Positions 1 through 10,746 of a stretch of 55,002 nt of DNA are shown in pieces. The stretch's first letter is position 1, and the number at the start of each line of letters is the position of its first letter. The stretch covers positions 1-55,002 of the forward strand of contig NZ_BMMK01000035.1 in assembly GCF_014645795.1 (NCBI RefSeq), in the 5' to 3' direction. The notes under the pieces are model-generated. The model did not search any database. It worked only from the letters and a program-made list of their open reading frames with translations, and was not told the origin of the DNA. The DNA comes from Longimycelium tulufanense (GTDB lineage Bacteria > Actinomycetota > Actinomycetes > Mycobacteriales > Pseudonocardiaceae). Made by a program: the position numbers and the translations under genes.

Positions 1-2
1 CC

Positions 3-29
3 TGGCAGGTCAGTCGAGCCAACCTGCCA
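3..29 (-). terminator. Weak hairpin beyond the Pro-rich gene
   Basis: Arms TGGCAGGT (3-10) and ACCTGCCA (22-29) form an 8 bp stem with an 11 nt loop just beyond the stop codon of the minus-strand gene at 52. It could terminate that transcript. There is no visible T tract within the window, so this is a weak call. Confidence 0.25.
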
Positions 30-51
30 TCTCCAGGCGATCCACCGCTAA

Positions 52-345
52 TCAGACAGTCCCGACGGGCTGGCCGTAACCGGGCTGCGCCGGCTGACCG
101 TATCCGGGTTGGGGCGCCACACCCGGCTGCCCGGCCGGGTACTGGCCTGGGGCCGGCCGCGCGGGCTGCGGCCCGGTGGCGGGCTGGCCCGGTGGCGGCG
201 CCGGGAAGCCGGGGGGCGGGGTGCCGTAGGGGGTGGCCCCGGGCTGGCCGGGGTGACCGGGCTGCGGTGCGAACCCGGGCCCGCCGGGTTCGGGCTGCCG
301 GTCACCGGGCGGCGGGTAGGAAGGCGGGCCGTAGGGCGTGCTCAC
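52..345 (-). CDS. Pro/Gly/Gln-rich low-complexity protein, 97 aa
   Basis: GTG start at 345 and TGA at 52. The whole product is Pro/Gly/Gln-rich, with repeated GYGQP units near the C-terminus and no membrane helix or recognisable domain. Similar tails precede the membrane domain of actinobacterial RDD and DUF4190-type proteins, and the next gene upstream is such an RDD protein. This gene may be a disordered standalone protein or the N-terminal remnant of a truncated paralogue. The internal repeats argue that the frame is truly translated. Function unknown. Confidence 0.55.
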   Translation of the reverse strand: MSTPYGPPSYPPPGDRQPEPGGPGFAPQPGHPGQPGATPYGTPPPGFPAPPPGQPATGPQPARPAPGQYPAGQPGVAPQPGYGQPAQPGYGQPVGTV

Positions 346-597
346 GGGGGACCCCCAGCATCATGGAAACCTGCGCCGACACGGGACGCGACCGGCACCG
401 TGTCGCCGGTGTCCGGTCACGCGGCGGAGAAGGTAACCCATTCCGGGATCCGGTGGGAGCCGACCCGACAAGATTCGCTCGCCGCGCCCTATCCGGACAT
501 ACGGAGACCAAGTCGTAGAGATTCGGGGGCAGGGTTTCCCAACGTGCTCTCAGCGGCGGCAGGTGGGCGGCGCGGCCCGACCGCGCCGCCTCCTCAC

Positions 598-1191
598 TCA
601 TCTCGTGGCCACGACGAGCGTGTGCGCCGCCCGGTCGTACCAACCGCGGTAGCGCCCGCTCTTGTCGAAGAACGGCGACAGCACCATCAGGACGGTGAAC
701 AGGGTCCCGATGAACGGGATCAGCAGCCCGCCGTAGACCGAGCCCCACCGCACCACGGCGGTACGGGTGTCGAGGGGCTCGGCGTCCGCGCGGACGACCG
801 CGATCCCGGTCATCCGCTTGCCGAGCGTGGCGCCGCCCGCCTCGGTCAGCATCGTCACCTCGTAGGCGCCGCCGATCACGAGCATGAAGAACGGCAGTAG
901 GAACAACGCCTGGCCCAGTGTGGGTGTCCACGAGTTCAGCAGGAACAACAGCAGCGTCGACGGCGCGGCGACGACCACGCCGTCGACCAGCCTGGCGACC
1001 ACGCGCTGGCCAACGGTGGCCGGTCGGGCGGTCGGTGGTGGCCCGTACCGGGGCTCGGGCGGTGGGGGGTACCCGCCCGGCGCCGGGCCGAGCTGGTCCA
1101 TCGGGAAGTTGGGCAGGGTGCCGGAGGGGCCGGCGGCGGGTCCACGCCAGCCCCGCGGCGGTTGCGGCGGTCGGCCGTGGGGCGTGTTCAA
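598..1191 (-). CDS. RDD family membrane protein
   Basis: 197 aa. Residues 1 to about 57 are a Pro-rich cytoplasmic tail. The rest is an RDD domain with hydrophobic segments near residues 70-90, 92-112 and 150-170, the typical Arg and Asp in QRVVARLVDG, and the TLGKRMTG motif before the last helices. RDD proteins are small integral membrane proteins, some linked to transport, with mostly unknown substrates. The start is TTG at 1191 with AGGAG five bases upstream, which fixes the start well. It lies about 100 bp downstream of era on the same strand. Confidence 0.85.
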   Translation of the reverse strand: MNTPHGRPPQPPRGWRGPAAGPSGTLPNFPMDQLGPAPGGYPPPPEPRYGPPPTARPATVGQRVVARLVDGVVVAAPSTLLLFLLNSWTPTLGQALFLLPFFMLVIGGAYEVTMLTEAGGATLGKRMTGIAVVRADAEPLDTRTAVVRWGSVYGGLLIPFIGTLFTVLMVLSPFFDKSGRYRGWYDRAAHTLVVATR

Positions 1192-1293
1192 CGAAACTCC
1201 TGCGGTGAGTACGTCGACGGGGTACTGGGGATTGCCGGTGGATCACGGCGTGCGCCGGGTGGGAGTCGCTGCGTGATCACCGTCGCCAGGATC

Positions 1294-2202
1294 TCAGAAA
1301 CCGAGGCGGCGTAGCTGCTTGGGATCGCGCTGCCACTCCTTTGCCACCTTCACGTGGAGGTCCAGATAGATGCGGCTGCCCAGCAGGCGTTCGATGTGCC
1401 CACGTGCCTTGGTGCCCACCTGGCGCAACCGTTCCCCGCCGCGGCCGATGACGATCGGCTTCTGGCTCGGGCGCTCGATGAAGATGTTGGCGTGCACGTC
1501 GATGAGGTCGTCGCGGTCCTCGCGCGGTCTCATCTCCTCGACGACGACCGCGATGGAGTGCGGTAGCTCGGCCTCCACGCCCTCCAGCGCCGCCTCCCGG
1601 ATCAGCTCGGCGACCAGGGTGGCCTCCGGCTCGTCGGTCAGCTCGCCCTCGGGATACAACGGCATGCCCTCGGGCAGGCGCTGGACCAGCAGGTCGCTCA
1701 GCAGCCCCACCTGGAAGCCGTCCACCGCCGACACCGGGACCAGCTCGGCGAAGTCCATCACGTCCTGCAGCGCCAGGAGCTGCTCGGCCACCCGGTCACG
1801 CGGAACCAGGTCGGTCTTGGTGATGATGCCGACCACCGGCGTGCGCTTGGCGACCTTGGCCAGCTCGGCGGCGATGAACCGGTCGCCGGGGCCGACCGTC
1901 TGGTCCGCGGGCACGCAGAAGCCGACCACGTCCACCTCCGACCAGGTCTCCCGGACCAGGTCGTTGAGGCGCTGCCCGAGCAGGGTGCGGGGCCGGTGCA
2001 GCCCGGGGGTGTCCACGATGACCAGTTGTGCGTCCGGCCGGTGCACGATGCCCCGGATGGTGTGCCGGGTCGTCTGCGGCTTGCTGGAGGTGATCGCGAC
2101 CTTCGACCCGACGAGGGCGTTGGTCAGCGTCGACTTGCCGGCGTTGGGGCGGCCCACGAAGCAGGAGAACCCGGACCGGAACCCGTCAGGCGTGCTGGTC
2201 AT
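1294..2202 (-). CDS. era: GTPase Era
   Basis: 302 aa, the normal length for Era. The N-terminal GTPase domain has the G1 loop GRPNAGKS (residues 17-24), G3 DTPG (64-67) and G4 TKTD. The C-terminal KH domain contains the VIGRGGERL motif. Era binds the 3' end of 16S rRNA and acts in late 30S subunit maturation and checkpoint control. It starts with ATG at 2202. Together with ybeY upstream it belongs to the conserved actinobacterial ribosome-maturation gene run phoH-ybeY-(CBS)-(deaminase-like)-era. Confidence 0.97.
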   Translation of the reverse strand: MTSTPDGFRSGFSCFVGRPNAGKSTLTNALVGSKVAITSSKPQTTRHTIRGIVHRPDAQLVIVDTPGLHRPRTLLGQRLNDLVRETWSEVDVVGFCVPADQTVGPGDRFIAAELAKVAKRTPVVGIITKTDLVPRDRVAEQLLALQDVMDFAELVPVSAVDGFQVGLLSDLLVQRLPEGMPLYPEGELTDEPEATLVAELIREAALEGVEAELPHSIAVVVEEMRPREDRDDLIDVHANIFIERPSQKPIVIGRGGERLRQVGTKARGHIERLLGSRIYLDLHVKVAKEWQRDPKQLRRLGF

Positions 2203-2227
2203 GGCCCCATTGTCCCTGGTGACCCGG

Positions 2228-2575
2228 TCAGCGCTGGCGGGGCGGGGTCAGCCGGTGCAGGTCCAGGGTGTCCGGTACCGGTGCCGCCCCGGGTCCGCCC
2301 GCGGCGAGCCAGCCCTCCAGGTCGTCGAGCGCGGCGTCGGACAGGACGAAGCCGAACCAGTGCGGCTTGCCGCCGCTGCAGTGCACGACCACCACGTTCG
2401 ACTGCTCGCAGGCATCCAGGCAGTCCGAGGTGCGTACCTCCACCCGACGTCCGACGGACCCGGTGATCGCACGCAGCCGTTCCAACTGCCAGTCATGGTC
2501 GACATCCGGGTGCTTTCGTCTGGTGCCACAACAACATCCCCGGCACACGGTCACCCGGACGACGTCACCAGCCAC
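2228..2575 (-). CDS. Thioredoxin-like (2Fe-2S) ferredoxin domain protein
   Basis: 115 aa with GTG start at 2575. Cysteines occur as CRGCCCG near the N-terminus and DCLDACEQ in the middle, the spacing expected of thioredoxin-fold [2Fe-2S] ferredoxins, followed by the hydrophobic strand NVVVVH. The family transfers electrons in the cytoplasm; the partner here is unknown. It sits between era and the deaminase-like gene, 25 bp upstream of era, probably in the same transcription unit. Confidence 0.8.
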   Translation of the reverse strand: MAGDVVRVTVCRGCCCGTRRKHPDVDHDWQLERLRAITGSVGRRVEVRTSDCLDACEQSNVVVVHCSGGKPHWFGFVLSDAALDDLEGWLAAGGPGAAPVPDTLDLHRLTPPRQR

Positions 2576-2642
2576 GACGGGCCAGCCTAGTCGTCGTGGT
2601 CATCGAACCGGCCGTACCGGTGATCACGGACACGGCGTGGGA

Positions 2643-2987
2643 TCAGCGCACGGTGTCGAGGATCTGCCCGGCCGCGTCGGCCCGGTAGACCGGGGCGTCG
2701 GTGGCCAGGTCGCGCACGGCGTCCAGGGAAGCGCCGTCGATCTGGCCGGCGTCGGTCACCACGGCGGCGGCCTCCAGGCCCTCGGCGCCGCTGGCGACCG
2801 CGGCCGCCACCGCGGCCTGCAGGGCGGTCAGGCGCAGCGACGGCAACGCCACCGTGCAGGCCGCGTAGGTGCGGCCGTCGGTGTCGCGTACGGCCGCACC
2901 CTCGTCGGCGCCGGTCCGGGCGCGTGCCGACCGCGCCAGGGTCACGATCTTGGCGTCCTCCGGATCCAGGGTTGCTGGCTCAGCCAC
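2643..2987 (-). CDS. Degenerate cytidine deaminase-like protein
   Basis: 114 aa. The open frame extends upstream to 3074 into the CBS gene, but GTG at 2987 is preceded by GGAGAGGAG with good spacing and falls after the CBS stop at 3004, so this start is chosen. The protein resembles the cytidine deaminase-fold proteins that sit beside era in actinobacteria (SLRLTALQAAVAAA, then GLEAAAVVTD). It lacks both the HAE/CAE and PCxxC zinc-ligand motifs, so deaminase activity is unlikely. Confidence 0.75.
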   Translation of the reverse strand: MAEPATLDPEDAKIVTLARSARARTGADEGAAVRDTDGRTYAACTVALPSLRLTALQAAVAAAVASGAEGLEAAAVVTDAGQIDGASLDAVRDLATDAPVYRADAAGQILDTVR

Positions 2988-3003
2988 GCGGGAAGCTCCT
3001 CTC

Positions 3004-4311
3004 CTACGTACCGCGATCCTCTTCCGGCCCGCCGGCCCGGCGGATGAGAACCGTCGTGATCCGCATCCGGCCACGGGCGTCCTTGCCGCCCTCGGCGCGC
3101 ATCCGCAGTCCGGCGATCTCGGCCTCGGCGCCGGGCAGCGGCACCCGGCCGAGCCGTTGGGCGAGCAGCCCGCCCACGGTGTCCACGTCGTCGTTGGCGA
3201 GCTCGGTGTGGAACACCGTGTCCAGGTCGGCCACGGGCAGTCGGGCGCTCACCCGCACCGACCCCTCGGCCAGCCGCTCCACGGGCGGCCGCTCCTCCCG
3301 GTCGTACTCGTCGGTGATCTCACCGACGATCTCCTCCACAATGTCCTCGATGGTGAGCAGGCCCGCGGTGCCGCCGTACTCGTCGACCAGGATCGCCATG
3401 TGGCTGCGGGAGAGCTGCATCTCGCGCAGGAGCTCGTCCAACCGCTTGGTGTCGGGCACGAAGCTGGCGGGGCGCATCACCTCGCCGACCGTGGGCCCGC
3501 GCTCGCGCAGGGCCTCGAAGTCGCCGATCTCGACCGCCACCCGCACCAGGTCCTTGAGGTTCACCACACCGACGATGTCGTCGACGCTCTCGCCGATCAC
3601 CGGGATGCGGGAGAATCCGGAGCGCAGGCACAGCGCCAGCGCCTGCCGGACCGACTTGTGCTGCTCGATCCACACCAGTTCGGTGCGCGGCACCATCACC
3701 TCGCGGGCGATGGTGTCGCCCAGCTCGAACACCGAGTGGATCATCTCCCGCTCGCCGGCCGCGACAACGCCGCGTTCCTGGGCCATGTCGACCAGCTCGC
3801 GCAGCTCCACCTCGGAGGAGAACGGGCCCTCGCGGAAGCCGCGGCCGGGGGTGATGGCGTTACCGACCAGGATCAGCAGCCGGGTCAGCGGCCCGAGCAA
3901 CCCGGCCAGGATCCGCACCGGCCCGGCGGCCACCAGGCCGACACCGTAGGGGTGCTGCCGGCCGACCGTGCGCGGCCCGACACCGACCAGCACGTAGGAG
4001 ACGACCAGCATGATCAGCCCGGCCGACAGCAACGCCAGCCAGTCCGGGTCGATCCAGCTCAGCGCGACGACGGTGACCAGCACGGTGGCGGCCAGCTCAC
4101 AGCCCAGCCGCAGCAGGAGGAGCAGGTTGACGTGCCGGGGGCGGTCGGCGACCACCTGGGCGAGCTGCCGGGCGCCGGCCCGGTACTGCCGCACCAGCTC
4201 CTCCACCCGGGCGCGGGAGATCGCGCCGAGTGCGGCGTCCGCGGCGGCGAAGGCGCCCGCGGCGAGCACCAGCACCACCGCGAACACCAGCAACGCCGCC
4301 GAACCGACCAC
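3004..4311 (-). CDS. CNNM/CorC-type hemolysin-family membrane protein
   Basis: 435 aa. An N-terminal DUF21/CNNM membrane domain with three to four hydrophobic segments (about residues 4-28, 60-85, 90-112, 125-150) is followed by a CBS pair (about residues 200-320, with REVMVPRTE and [19 protein letters not shown]) and a C-terminal CorC/HlyC transporter-associated domain. The family is linked to magnesium or cobalt homeostasis. GTG start at 4311, 12 bp after the ybeY stop, in one operon with phoH and ybeY. Confidence 0.92.
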   Translation of the reverse strand: MVGSAALLVFAVVLVLAAGAFAAADAALGAISRARVEELVRQYRAGARQLAQVVADRPRHVNLLLLLRLGCELAATVLVTVVALSWIDPDWLALLSAGLIMLVVSYVLVGVGPRTVGRQHPYGVGLVAAGPVRILAGLLGPLTRLLILVGNAITPGRGFREGPFSSEVELRELVDMAQERGVVAAGEREMIHSVFELGDTIAREVMVPRTELVWIEQHKSVRQALALCLRSGFSRIPVIGESVDDIVGVVNLKDLVRVAVEIGDFEALRERGPTVGEVMRPASFVPDTKRLDELLREMQLSRSHMAILVDEYGGTAGLLTIEDIVEEIVGEITDEYDREERPPVERLAEGSVRVSARLPVADLDTVFHTELANDDVDTVGGLLAQRLGRVPLPGAEAEIAGLRMRAEGGKDARGRMRITTVLIRRAGGPEEDRGT

Positions 4312-4323
4312 TTCCGGCCCGCC

Positions 4324-4983
4324 TCAGCCGGAGTTTCCGTCGCGCGGGGTGTCCTCCCGGCCCGGTTCCGGCGGTGCCCCTTGGTCGGTTGCCTCGGCGC
4401 GGCCCGGCGCACCGTCCGGACCTGCCTCGGTCCCGGCGTCGGTCTGCGTCTCGGGCCCGGTCAGGCCGACGGCGCCGAGCACGCGGTCGTCGACACTGCG
4501 CTGCACGGCCAGCCGCTCCGCCTCGGTACGGGCCGTGCGGTAGTCGGCCAGGACCCGGTTCTGCAGCGAGAACATCTCGCGTTCCTCGGCGGGCTCGGCA
4601 TGGTCGTAGCCGAGCAGGTGCAGCACCCCGTGCACGGTGAGCAGGTGCAGCTCGTCCAACAGCGGGTGGCCGGCCTTGCGCGCCTGCTCGCGGGCGAACG
4701 CCGGGCACAGCACGATGTCGCCGAGCAGGGCCGGGCCCAGGCCGGCCGCGTCCGGCCGGCGCGCCGAGTCCAGCTCGTCCATGGGGAAGGCCATCACGTC
4801 GGTGGGGCCGGGCAGGTCCATCCACCGCTCGTGCAGGTCGGCCATCACGTCCAGGTCCACCAGCAGCACGCTCAGCTCGGCCAGCGGGCTCACGCCCATC
4901 CGGTCCAGTGCGTAGCGGGCCACGGCGACGATCGACGCCTCGTCGACCGACACCCCGGACTCGTTGGCGATCTCGATGCTCAC
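4324..4983 (-). CDS. ybeY: Endoribonuclease YbeY
   Basis: 219 aa. The zinc-binding signature [11 protein letters not shown] lies near residue 120. YbeY is a metal-dependent endoribonuclease in 16S rRNA 3'-end maturation and 70S quality control. The catalytic core ends around residue 165; the remaining 55 residues are a Glu/Pro/Gly-rich extension longer than in most homologues. GTG start at 4983, 88 bp downstream of phoH, the usual partner. Confidence 0.95.
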   Translation of the reverse strand: MSIEIANESGVSVDEASIVAVARYALDRMGVSPLAELSVLLVDLDVMADLHERWMDLPGPTDVMAFPMDELDSARRPDAAGLGPALLGDIVLCPAFAREQARKAGHPLLDELHLLTVHGVLHLLGYDHAEPAEEREMFSLQNRVLADYRTARTEAERLAVQRSVDDRVLGAVGLTGPETQTDAGTEAGPDGAPGRAEATDQGAPPEPGREDTPRDGNSG

Positions 4984-5070
4984 GTCGTCCCGTTCGTTCC
5001 GCTGCGATCCTCACCGGCCTCGGCGGGCCGGAATCACTTGCCCTGTCGGGAAAATCCGCACGGCCCGCCG

Positions 5071-7248
<2,178 letters not shown>

Positions 7249-7366
7249 CTGCTCTCGGGCCTGCTTTCTGCGCGTGCGCGCGGTCGTCCTCCATGTCCTG
7301 CTTCGATGCTAACCGTCCCGACCGGCTCGACACAGCCGGATACCCGGGCCGCGGCGCGGCGGACGC

Positions 7367-7726
7367 TCAGCCGACCTGTGCCATCCCGCCCAGCGGCTCG
7401 CCGCCGATCACGTGCAGGTGGGCGTGGAAGACGGTCTGGCCGGCGTCGGGGCCGGTGTTGAACAGCAGGCGGTAGCCGGAGTCGGCGATGCCTTCCCGCT
7501 CGGCGACGGCGGCACCGGCGCGCATCACCTCGACCAGCAGCTCGGGGGACTCCTCGGCCAGGGCGGCGGCGTTGGCGTGGTGCTCGCGGGGCACGACCAG
7601 GACGTGGGTCGGGGCCTGCGGGTTGATGTCGCGGAAGGCGACCGTGACGTCGTTGGAGTGCACGATCGTGGCGGGGATCTCGCCGGCCACGATGCGGCAG
7701 AACAGGCAGTCGGCGCGCGCGCTCAT
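7367..7726 (-). CDS. HIT family (HinT-like) nucleotide hydrolase
   Basis: 119 aa, typical for HinT. The N-terminus CLFCRI and the catalytic histidine triad HAHLHV near residue 103 are intact. HinT-type proteins hydrolyse purine nucleoside phosphoramidates and adenylates in the cytoplasm. ATG at 7726. It is the last recognisable host gene before the prophage; in related actinobacteria rsmE and dnaJ/hrcA usually come next, so the element appears to have inserted between these. Confidence 0.92.
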   Translation of the reverse strand: MSARADCLFCRIVAGEIPATIVHSNDVTVAFRDINPQAPTHVLVVPREHHANAAALAEESPELLVEVMRAGAAVAEREGIADSGYRLLFNTGPDAGQTVFHAHLHVIGGEPLGGMAQVG

Positions 7727-8003
7727 GCTCGCAGGCTACTCAGTTCGATCAACGTGAGCGTCAGGGGCGACGCTATGCGCAGGTCAGGCTGCCCCGGTGT
7801 GACGTTGGGCGTCGCTGGGCGGCAGGGGTGTTCGATCATATTGGCTGGGCAAAACCTGGGTTTGATCTTGCGGATTGCTGCGTCGTCAACATCGATACGT
7901 TCTGTCCTAGAGCCCCACTCGGGCGACGACTCGTCGTGACCTGTAACACAGAGCGACACAGCAGAGACACGGTGAGAGCAACGACTGCTTTCAGGAGGCC
8001 CCT
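7727..8003. other. Intergenic junction, candidate left attachment region
   Basis: A 277 bp stretch without a gene between the last host gene and the first plus-strand gene. It is visibly richer in A and T than the surroundings (for example around 7835-7870) and holds a small palindrome CGACGA/TCGTCG near 7924-7936. No tRNA gene and no recognisable attachment core could be found. It is a plausible host-prophage junction by position only. Confidence 0.25.
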
Positions 8004-8495
8004 GTGCGACGTCTCGCCCTCCCCATCCTCGCCCTCCTGCTCGCCGCCTGCGGAGGCCAGGAACCACCGACTGCGACCTCCCCGACTACAGCCGCGCCAC
8101 CGAGCCCCTCCCCCTCTGCTGCTGTGGCAGCCAGCGTCCTGTCCTGGGGTGAGGGCGGCAACAGCTCCGGCGTCTACCTTCAGGTCTCGCAGCCGAAGCC
8201 GGTCGAAGAGCCCGCGCCCGAGGGGTCGCGGTACGTGGTGGCCGAGGTCCTCGCGGGCAACAAGGCGACCGGTCCAGCCAGAGTCAGCTTCTCCGGGCGG
8301 GTCGGCGCGGTCGAGGCGCCGCCGATCGCCGAGGGAAGTCCGGTTCCGCCGGTGCTGCCTGGGGAGAGTGTGACGATCAAGCAGAAGTTCCGGGTGCCAG
8401 CAGACGCGACTGAGCTGGTGCTGGAGGTGTACGCGAACGTGGGGCAGGAGCCGACCACGAACCGGCTGCACTTCAAGGGGCCGATCTCGGGCTGA
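8004..8495 (+). CDS. Putative lipoprotein, 163 aa
   Basis: GTG start with AGGAGG (7993-7998) at ideal spacing. A signal sequence ends in the lipobox LAAC (Cys16), followed by a Thr/Pro/Ser-rich linker (residues 20-42) and a beta-rich domain of about 115 residues that resembles Telomeric-repeat-like DUF4352 lipoprotein folds (…YVVAEVLAGNKATG…, VTIKQKFRVPADA). It would be anchored on the outer face of the membrane. It is the only plus-strand gene here, so it could be host or lysogenic-conversion cargo. Confidence 0.8.
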   Translation: MRRLALPILALLLAACGGQEPPTATSPTTAAPPSPSPSAAVAASVLSWGEGGNSSGVYLQVSQPKPVEEPAPEGSRYVVAEVLAGNKATGPARVSFSGRVGAVEAPPIAEGSPVPPVLPGESVTIKQKFRVPADATELVLEVYANVGQEPTTNRLHFKGPISG

Positions 8496-8519
8496 CGTTC
8501 GGTTAGTCGGAGCGTCTGC

Positions 8520-8783
8520 TCAGTCTCGACGTGTCCAGATGTTTTCGACTCCGGTCGACGGTGCCAGGGCGTAGTCGGCGATACCCGTCGCCGCGAGGCG
8601 GACATCGTGCCCGACCGTGTCGATGGAGCGGGCGACGGCGTCGAGCAACTCGGCAACCGCGTAGCGGACCTCGGGTCGGGAAAGGCCCGCATACCCGTCT
8701 TGGGTAGTCGTGTCACGGAGCTTCGCCGCGGCAGCGTGGAGTCGTTCGGCGTCGCGCCGGTTGCGGTGCTCTCGCATCGTCAC
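8520..8783 (-). CDS. Hypothetical protein, 87 aa
   Basis: Charged, probably all-helical protein without membrane segments or known motifs. It begins MTMREHRNRRDAERLH; GTG at 8783 or ATG at 8777 could start it, and neither has a strong ribosome site. It lies beyond the terminator-like hairpin that closes the phage lysis operon, and resembles the short hypothetical genes at prophage ends. Confidence 0.5.
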   Translation of the reverse strand: MTMREHRNRRDAERLHAAAAKLRDTTTQDGYAGLSRPEVRYAVAELLDAVARSIDTVGHDVRLAATGIADYALAPSTGVENIWTRRD

Positions 8784-8838
8784 GAGTCCATCGTGAACCG
8801 AGCACTCCGGGGACGCACGTCGGCAGAATGTAAAGACG

Positions 8839-8884
8839 GCCCCTCGCGCTCAACACCCGGGGAAGGGGCGGGAGCGCGAGGGGC
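8839..8884 (-). terminator. Terminator of the phage late operon
   Basis: Arms GCCCCTCGCGCTC (8839-8851) and GAGCGCGAGGGGC (8872-8884) form a perfect 13 bp stem with a 20 nt loop. On the minus strand the stem is followed by CGTCTTTACATT, a T-rich run. It lies 64 bp after the holin-like gene and probably ends leftward late transcription. Confidence 0.65.
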
Positions 8885-8947
8885 GCCGTGTGGTCCACGC
8901 CCGCCACCAGGTGTGGACGCGGCTCGCCGAAGGGAACGGCGGGCAGG

Positions 8948-9166
8948 TCAGGTGGTCGTGCGGCGTGCCTCGAGGGTCCGTTGGAGGAAGGCCAGCGCTG
9001 TGACGAACGCCGTCTTGGCTGCGGATCCGAGGATGAGGTGGTAGTCGACCTTCTCATCCTGCACGAGTGGGAGGACGACGACCACGACGGCCAGCAGGAC
9101 GTCGAACAGCAGGTTCTGGGCGAGGGTGCGCAGCGCGCGGGATTTCACGTCGCTCGTAGTGGGCAC
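8948..9166 (-). CDS. Holin-like small membrane protein
   Basis: 72 aa, GTG start with GAGGAGG five bases upstream. A strong hydrophobic segment (about residues 19-36) and a second weaker one (about 44-62) are followed by a basic tail. The composition, size and position at the end of the structural/lysis run fit an actinophage holin, which forms membrane lesions to release the lysin. It is separated from the lysin gene by an inserted plus-strand gene. Confidence 0.6.
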   Translation of the reverse strand: MPTTSDVKSRALRTLAQNLLFDVLLAVVVVVLPLVQDEKVDYHLILGSAAKTAFVTALAFLQRTLEARRTTT

Positions 9167-9305
9167 GGGTCCTCCTCAAGGGACTTCCAGCGACCGGTTG
9201 CTTTCGGAACTGAACTGTCGATGTGGTCGGCGTGGCGCTTCCGCAGTTCCGCACACAGTTGTCGCGGGGTGTAGCGCCGGAACAGCGGAGCGCGACAGAG
9301 GACGT

Positions 9306-10679
9306 ATGAGAGATCGACTGCGCGGTCTGCTGCGGCTACGCCGACCTGATGCGGTGCTCGCAGCAGTAAGCGTGGCCGTGCTGCTGGTGGCGGTGGAGCG
9401 CTGGTGGCAGTTCGTGGACTGGCCAGCGCTGGCCCGCTGGGTGTGGGGACGGCCGTTGTCCGCACATCTGCTCGTGCTCAGCGTGGTCGGGGTGGTCGCC
9501 GTCGTGGTGCGGACCCGCCTCCACAGGAAGCGGCAGGACGAGCCAGAACTGGTCGACGAGCGCCCGCCGATTCGGGTGATGCGCTGGTGGATGGTCTTGT
9601 TCGGGGTCGCTCTGGTCATGGGCACCACCTGGTGGGCTGCCCACTGGCTGCTCACTGAAGCAGCTGGTGCGGCTGATCCGAGCCGGGCGCGCATCGAGGC
9701 CATGCGGACCGCTCTCACGGTGGGCGCCGGTACTGGGGGTGGGGTCGCGCTGCTGCTGGCGGCCCGCAAGCAATGGCTGAGCGAACGCACCCAGGCCCAC
9801 AACGAGGACGACGCCACCGAGCGGCGCATCACCGAGCTGTACACCAAGGCGGTTGAGCAACTCGGCTCGGACAAGGCCCCGGTGCGGCTTGGTGGGTTGT
9901 ATGCGTTGGAGCGGTTGGCGCAGAACAACCCGAGCCACCGGCAGACGATCGTCGACGTGATCTGCGCCTACCTGCGCATGCCCTACACCCCACCCCACGA
10001 AGGCACGACACGCCGCTTCGGGCTTCCCTTTCCGGTTCGTCCGGGCAAGACACGCGTCCCCTGTCTGCGTCCTACCTCTGGGCGAGATGATCTCAGCGGA
10101 AGTGACCAGAGGGGTGCACGGGTGGAGGAGCTGCAGGTGAGGCTGGCGGCCCAGGACATCCTCACCCGACACCTCCGCCCCGGCCCCCACCAACGACCCG
10201 TGGCGACGTTTTGGGACGGGATTTCGCTCAACCTCACCAAAGCCACACTCGTCAACATGAATCTGAACCACTGCCGAACACAACGCCTCGACCTCGGTGG
10301 TGTCCAGTTCAGCGGAGAAGCCTCGTTCGGTGGTGCCCAGTTCAGCGGAGAAGCCTCGTTCGGTGGTGCCCAGTTCAGCGGAAACGCCTGGTTCGGTGGT
10401 GCCCAGTTCAGCGGAAACGCCTGGTTCGGTGGTGCCCAGTTCAGCGGGATCGTCGATTTCAGTAACGTGCAGGCGCCTGTCGATCTGGAAGGCGCTATGG
10501 CGTGGATAGACGTTGACGAAGCCGTGGCTCGTGTGTGGCCGGAAGGCTGGTCAGTGCAGGAGCCCGGTTCCCCGGACGCAGGCAGACATGACAGCGTGAA
10601 GGGGGTCTGGGGCTATCTTGTCAAGGTGTCGGAGCGAGAAGAAGTTTCTGGAGAGAGTGCCCCGGCAACCGATGGCTGA
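9306..10679 (+). CDS. Membrane-anchored pentapeptide-repeat protein (phage moron)
   Basis: 457 aa. ATG at 9306 has AGAGGA upstream; the open frame extends farther up but without coding character. Hydrophobic segments lie near residues 18-38, 53-72, 92-115 and 135-150. A conserved helical region (ERRITELYTKAVEQLG, LGGLYALERLAQ) seen in many actinobacterial pentapeptide proteins precedes a C-terminal block of FxGAQFSG repeats forming a right-handed helix. It runs opposite to the late operon between holin and lysin genes, so it is likely an independently expressed lysogeny gene. Function unknown. Confidence 0.85.
   Translation: MRDRLRGLLRLRRPDAVLAAVSVAVLLVAVERWWQFVDWPALARWVWGRPLSAHLLVLSVVGVVAVVVRTRLHRKRQDEPELVDERPPIRVMRWWMVLFGVALVMGTTWWAAHWLLTEAAGAADPSRARIEAMRTALTVGAGTGGGVALLLAARKQWLSERTQAHNEDDATERRITELYTKAVEQLGSDKAPVRLGGLYALERLAQNNPSHRQTIVDVICAYLRMPYTPPHEGTTRRFGLPFPVRPGKTRVPCLRPTSGRDDLSGSDQRGARVEELQVRLAAQDILTRHLRPGPHQRPVATFWDGISLNLTKATLVNMNLNHCRTQRLDLGGVQFSGEASFGGAQFSGEASFGGAQFSGNAWFGGAQFSGNAWFGGAQFSGIVDFSNVQAPVDLEGAMAWIDVDEAVARVWPEGWSVQEPGSPDAGRHDSVKGVWGYLVKVSEREEVSGESAPATDG
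10296..10449 (+). repeat. 33 bp tandem repeats inside the pentapeptide gene
   Basis: About 4.7 copies of a 33 bp unit starting GGTGGTGYCCAGTTCAGCGG, at 10296, 10329, 10362, 10395 and 10428 (partial). Units 1-2 and 3-4 are nearly identical pairs differing in GAGAAGCC versus GAAACGCC. The near identity at the DNA level points to recent repeat-number change. Confidence 0.9.
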
Positions 10680-10746
10680 GCTGTTGCCTTGGTATGCCAT
10701 CGTGTTCCTGCGACTGTGGTTCTGGAATGGAGTGTGTCCGGCGTGG

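Noticed and set aside
10296-10449. Regular 33 bp repeats as a CRISPR array
   Set aside because: Units are directly adjacent, in frame, encode pentapeptide repeats and have no spacers.
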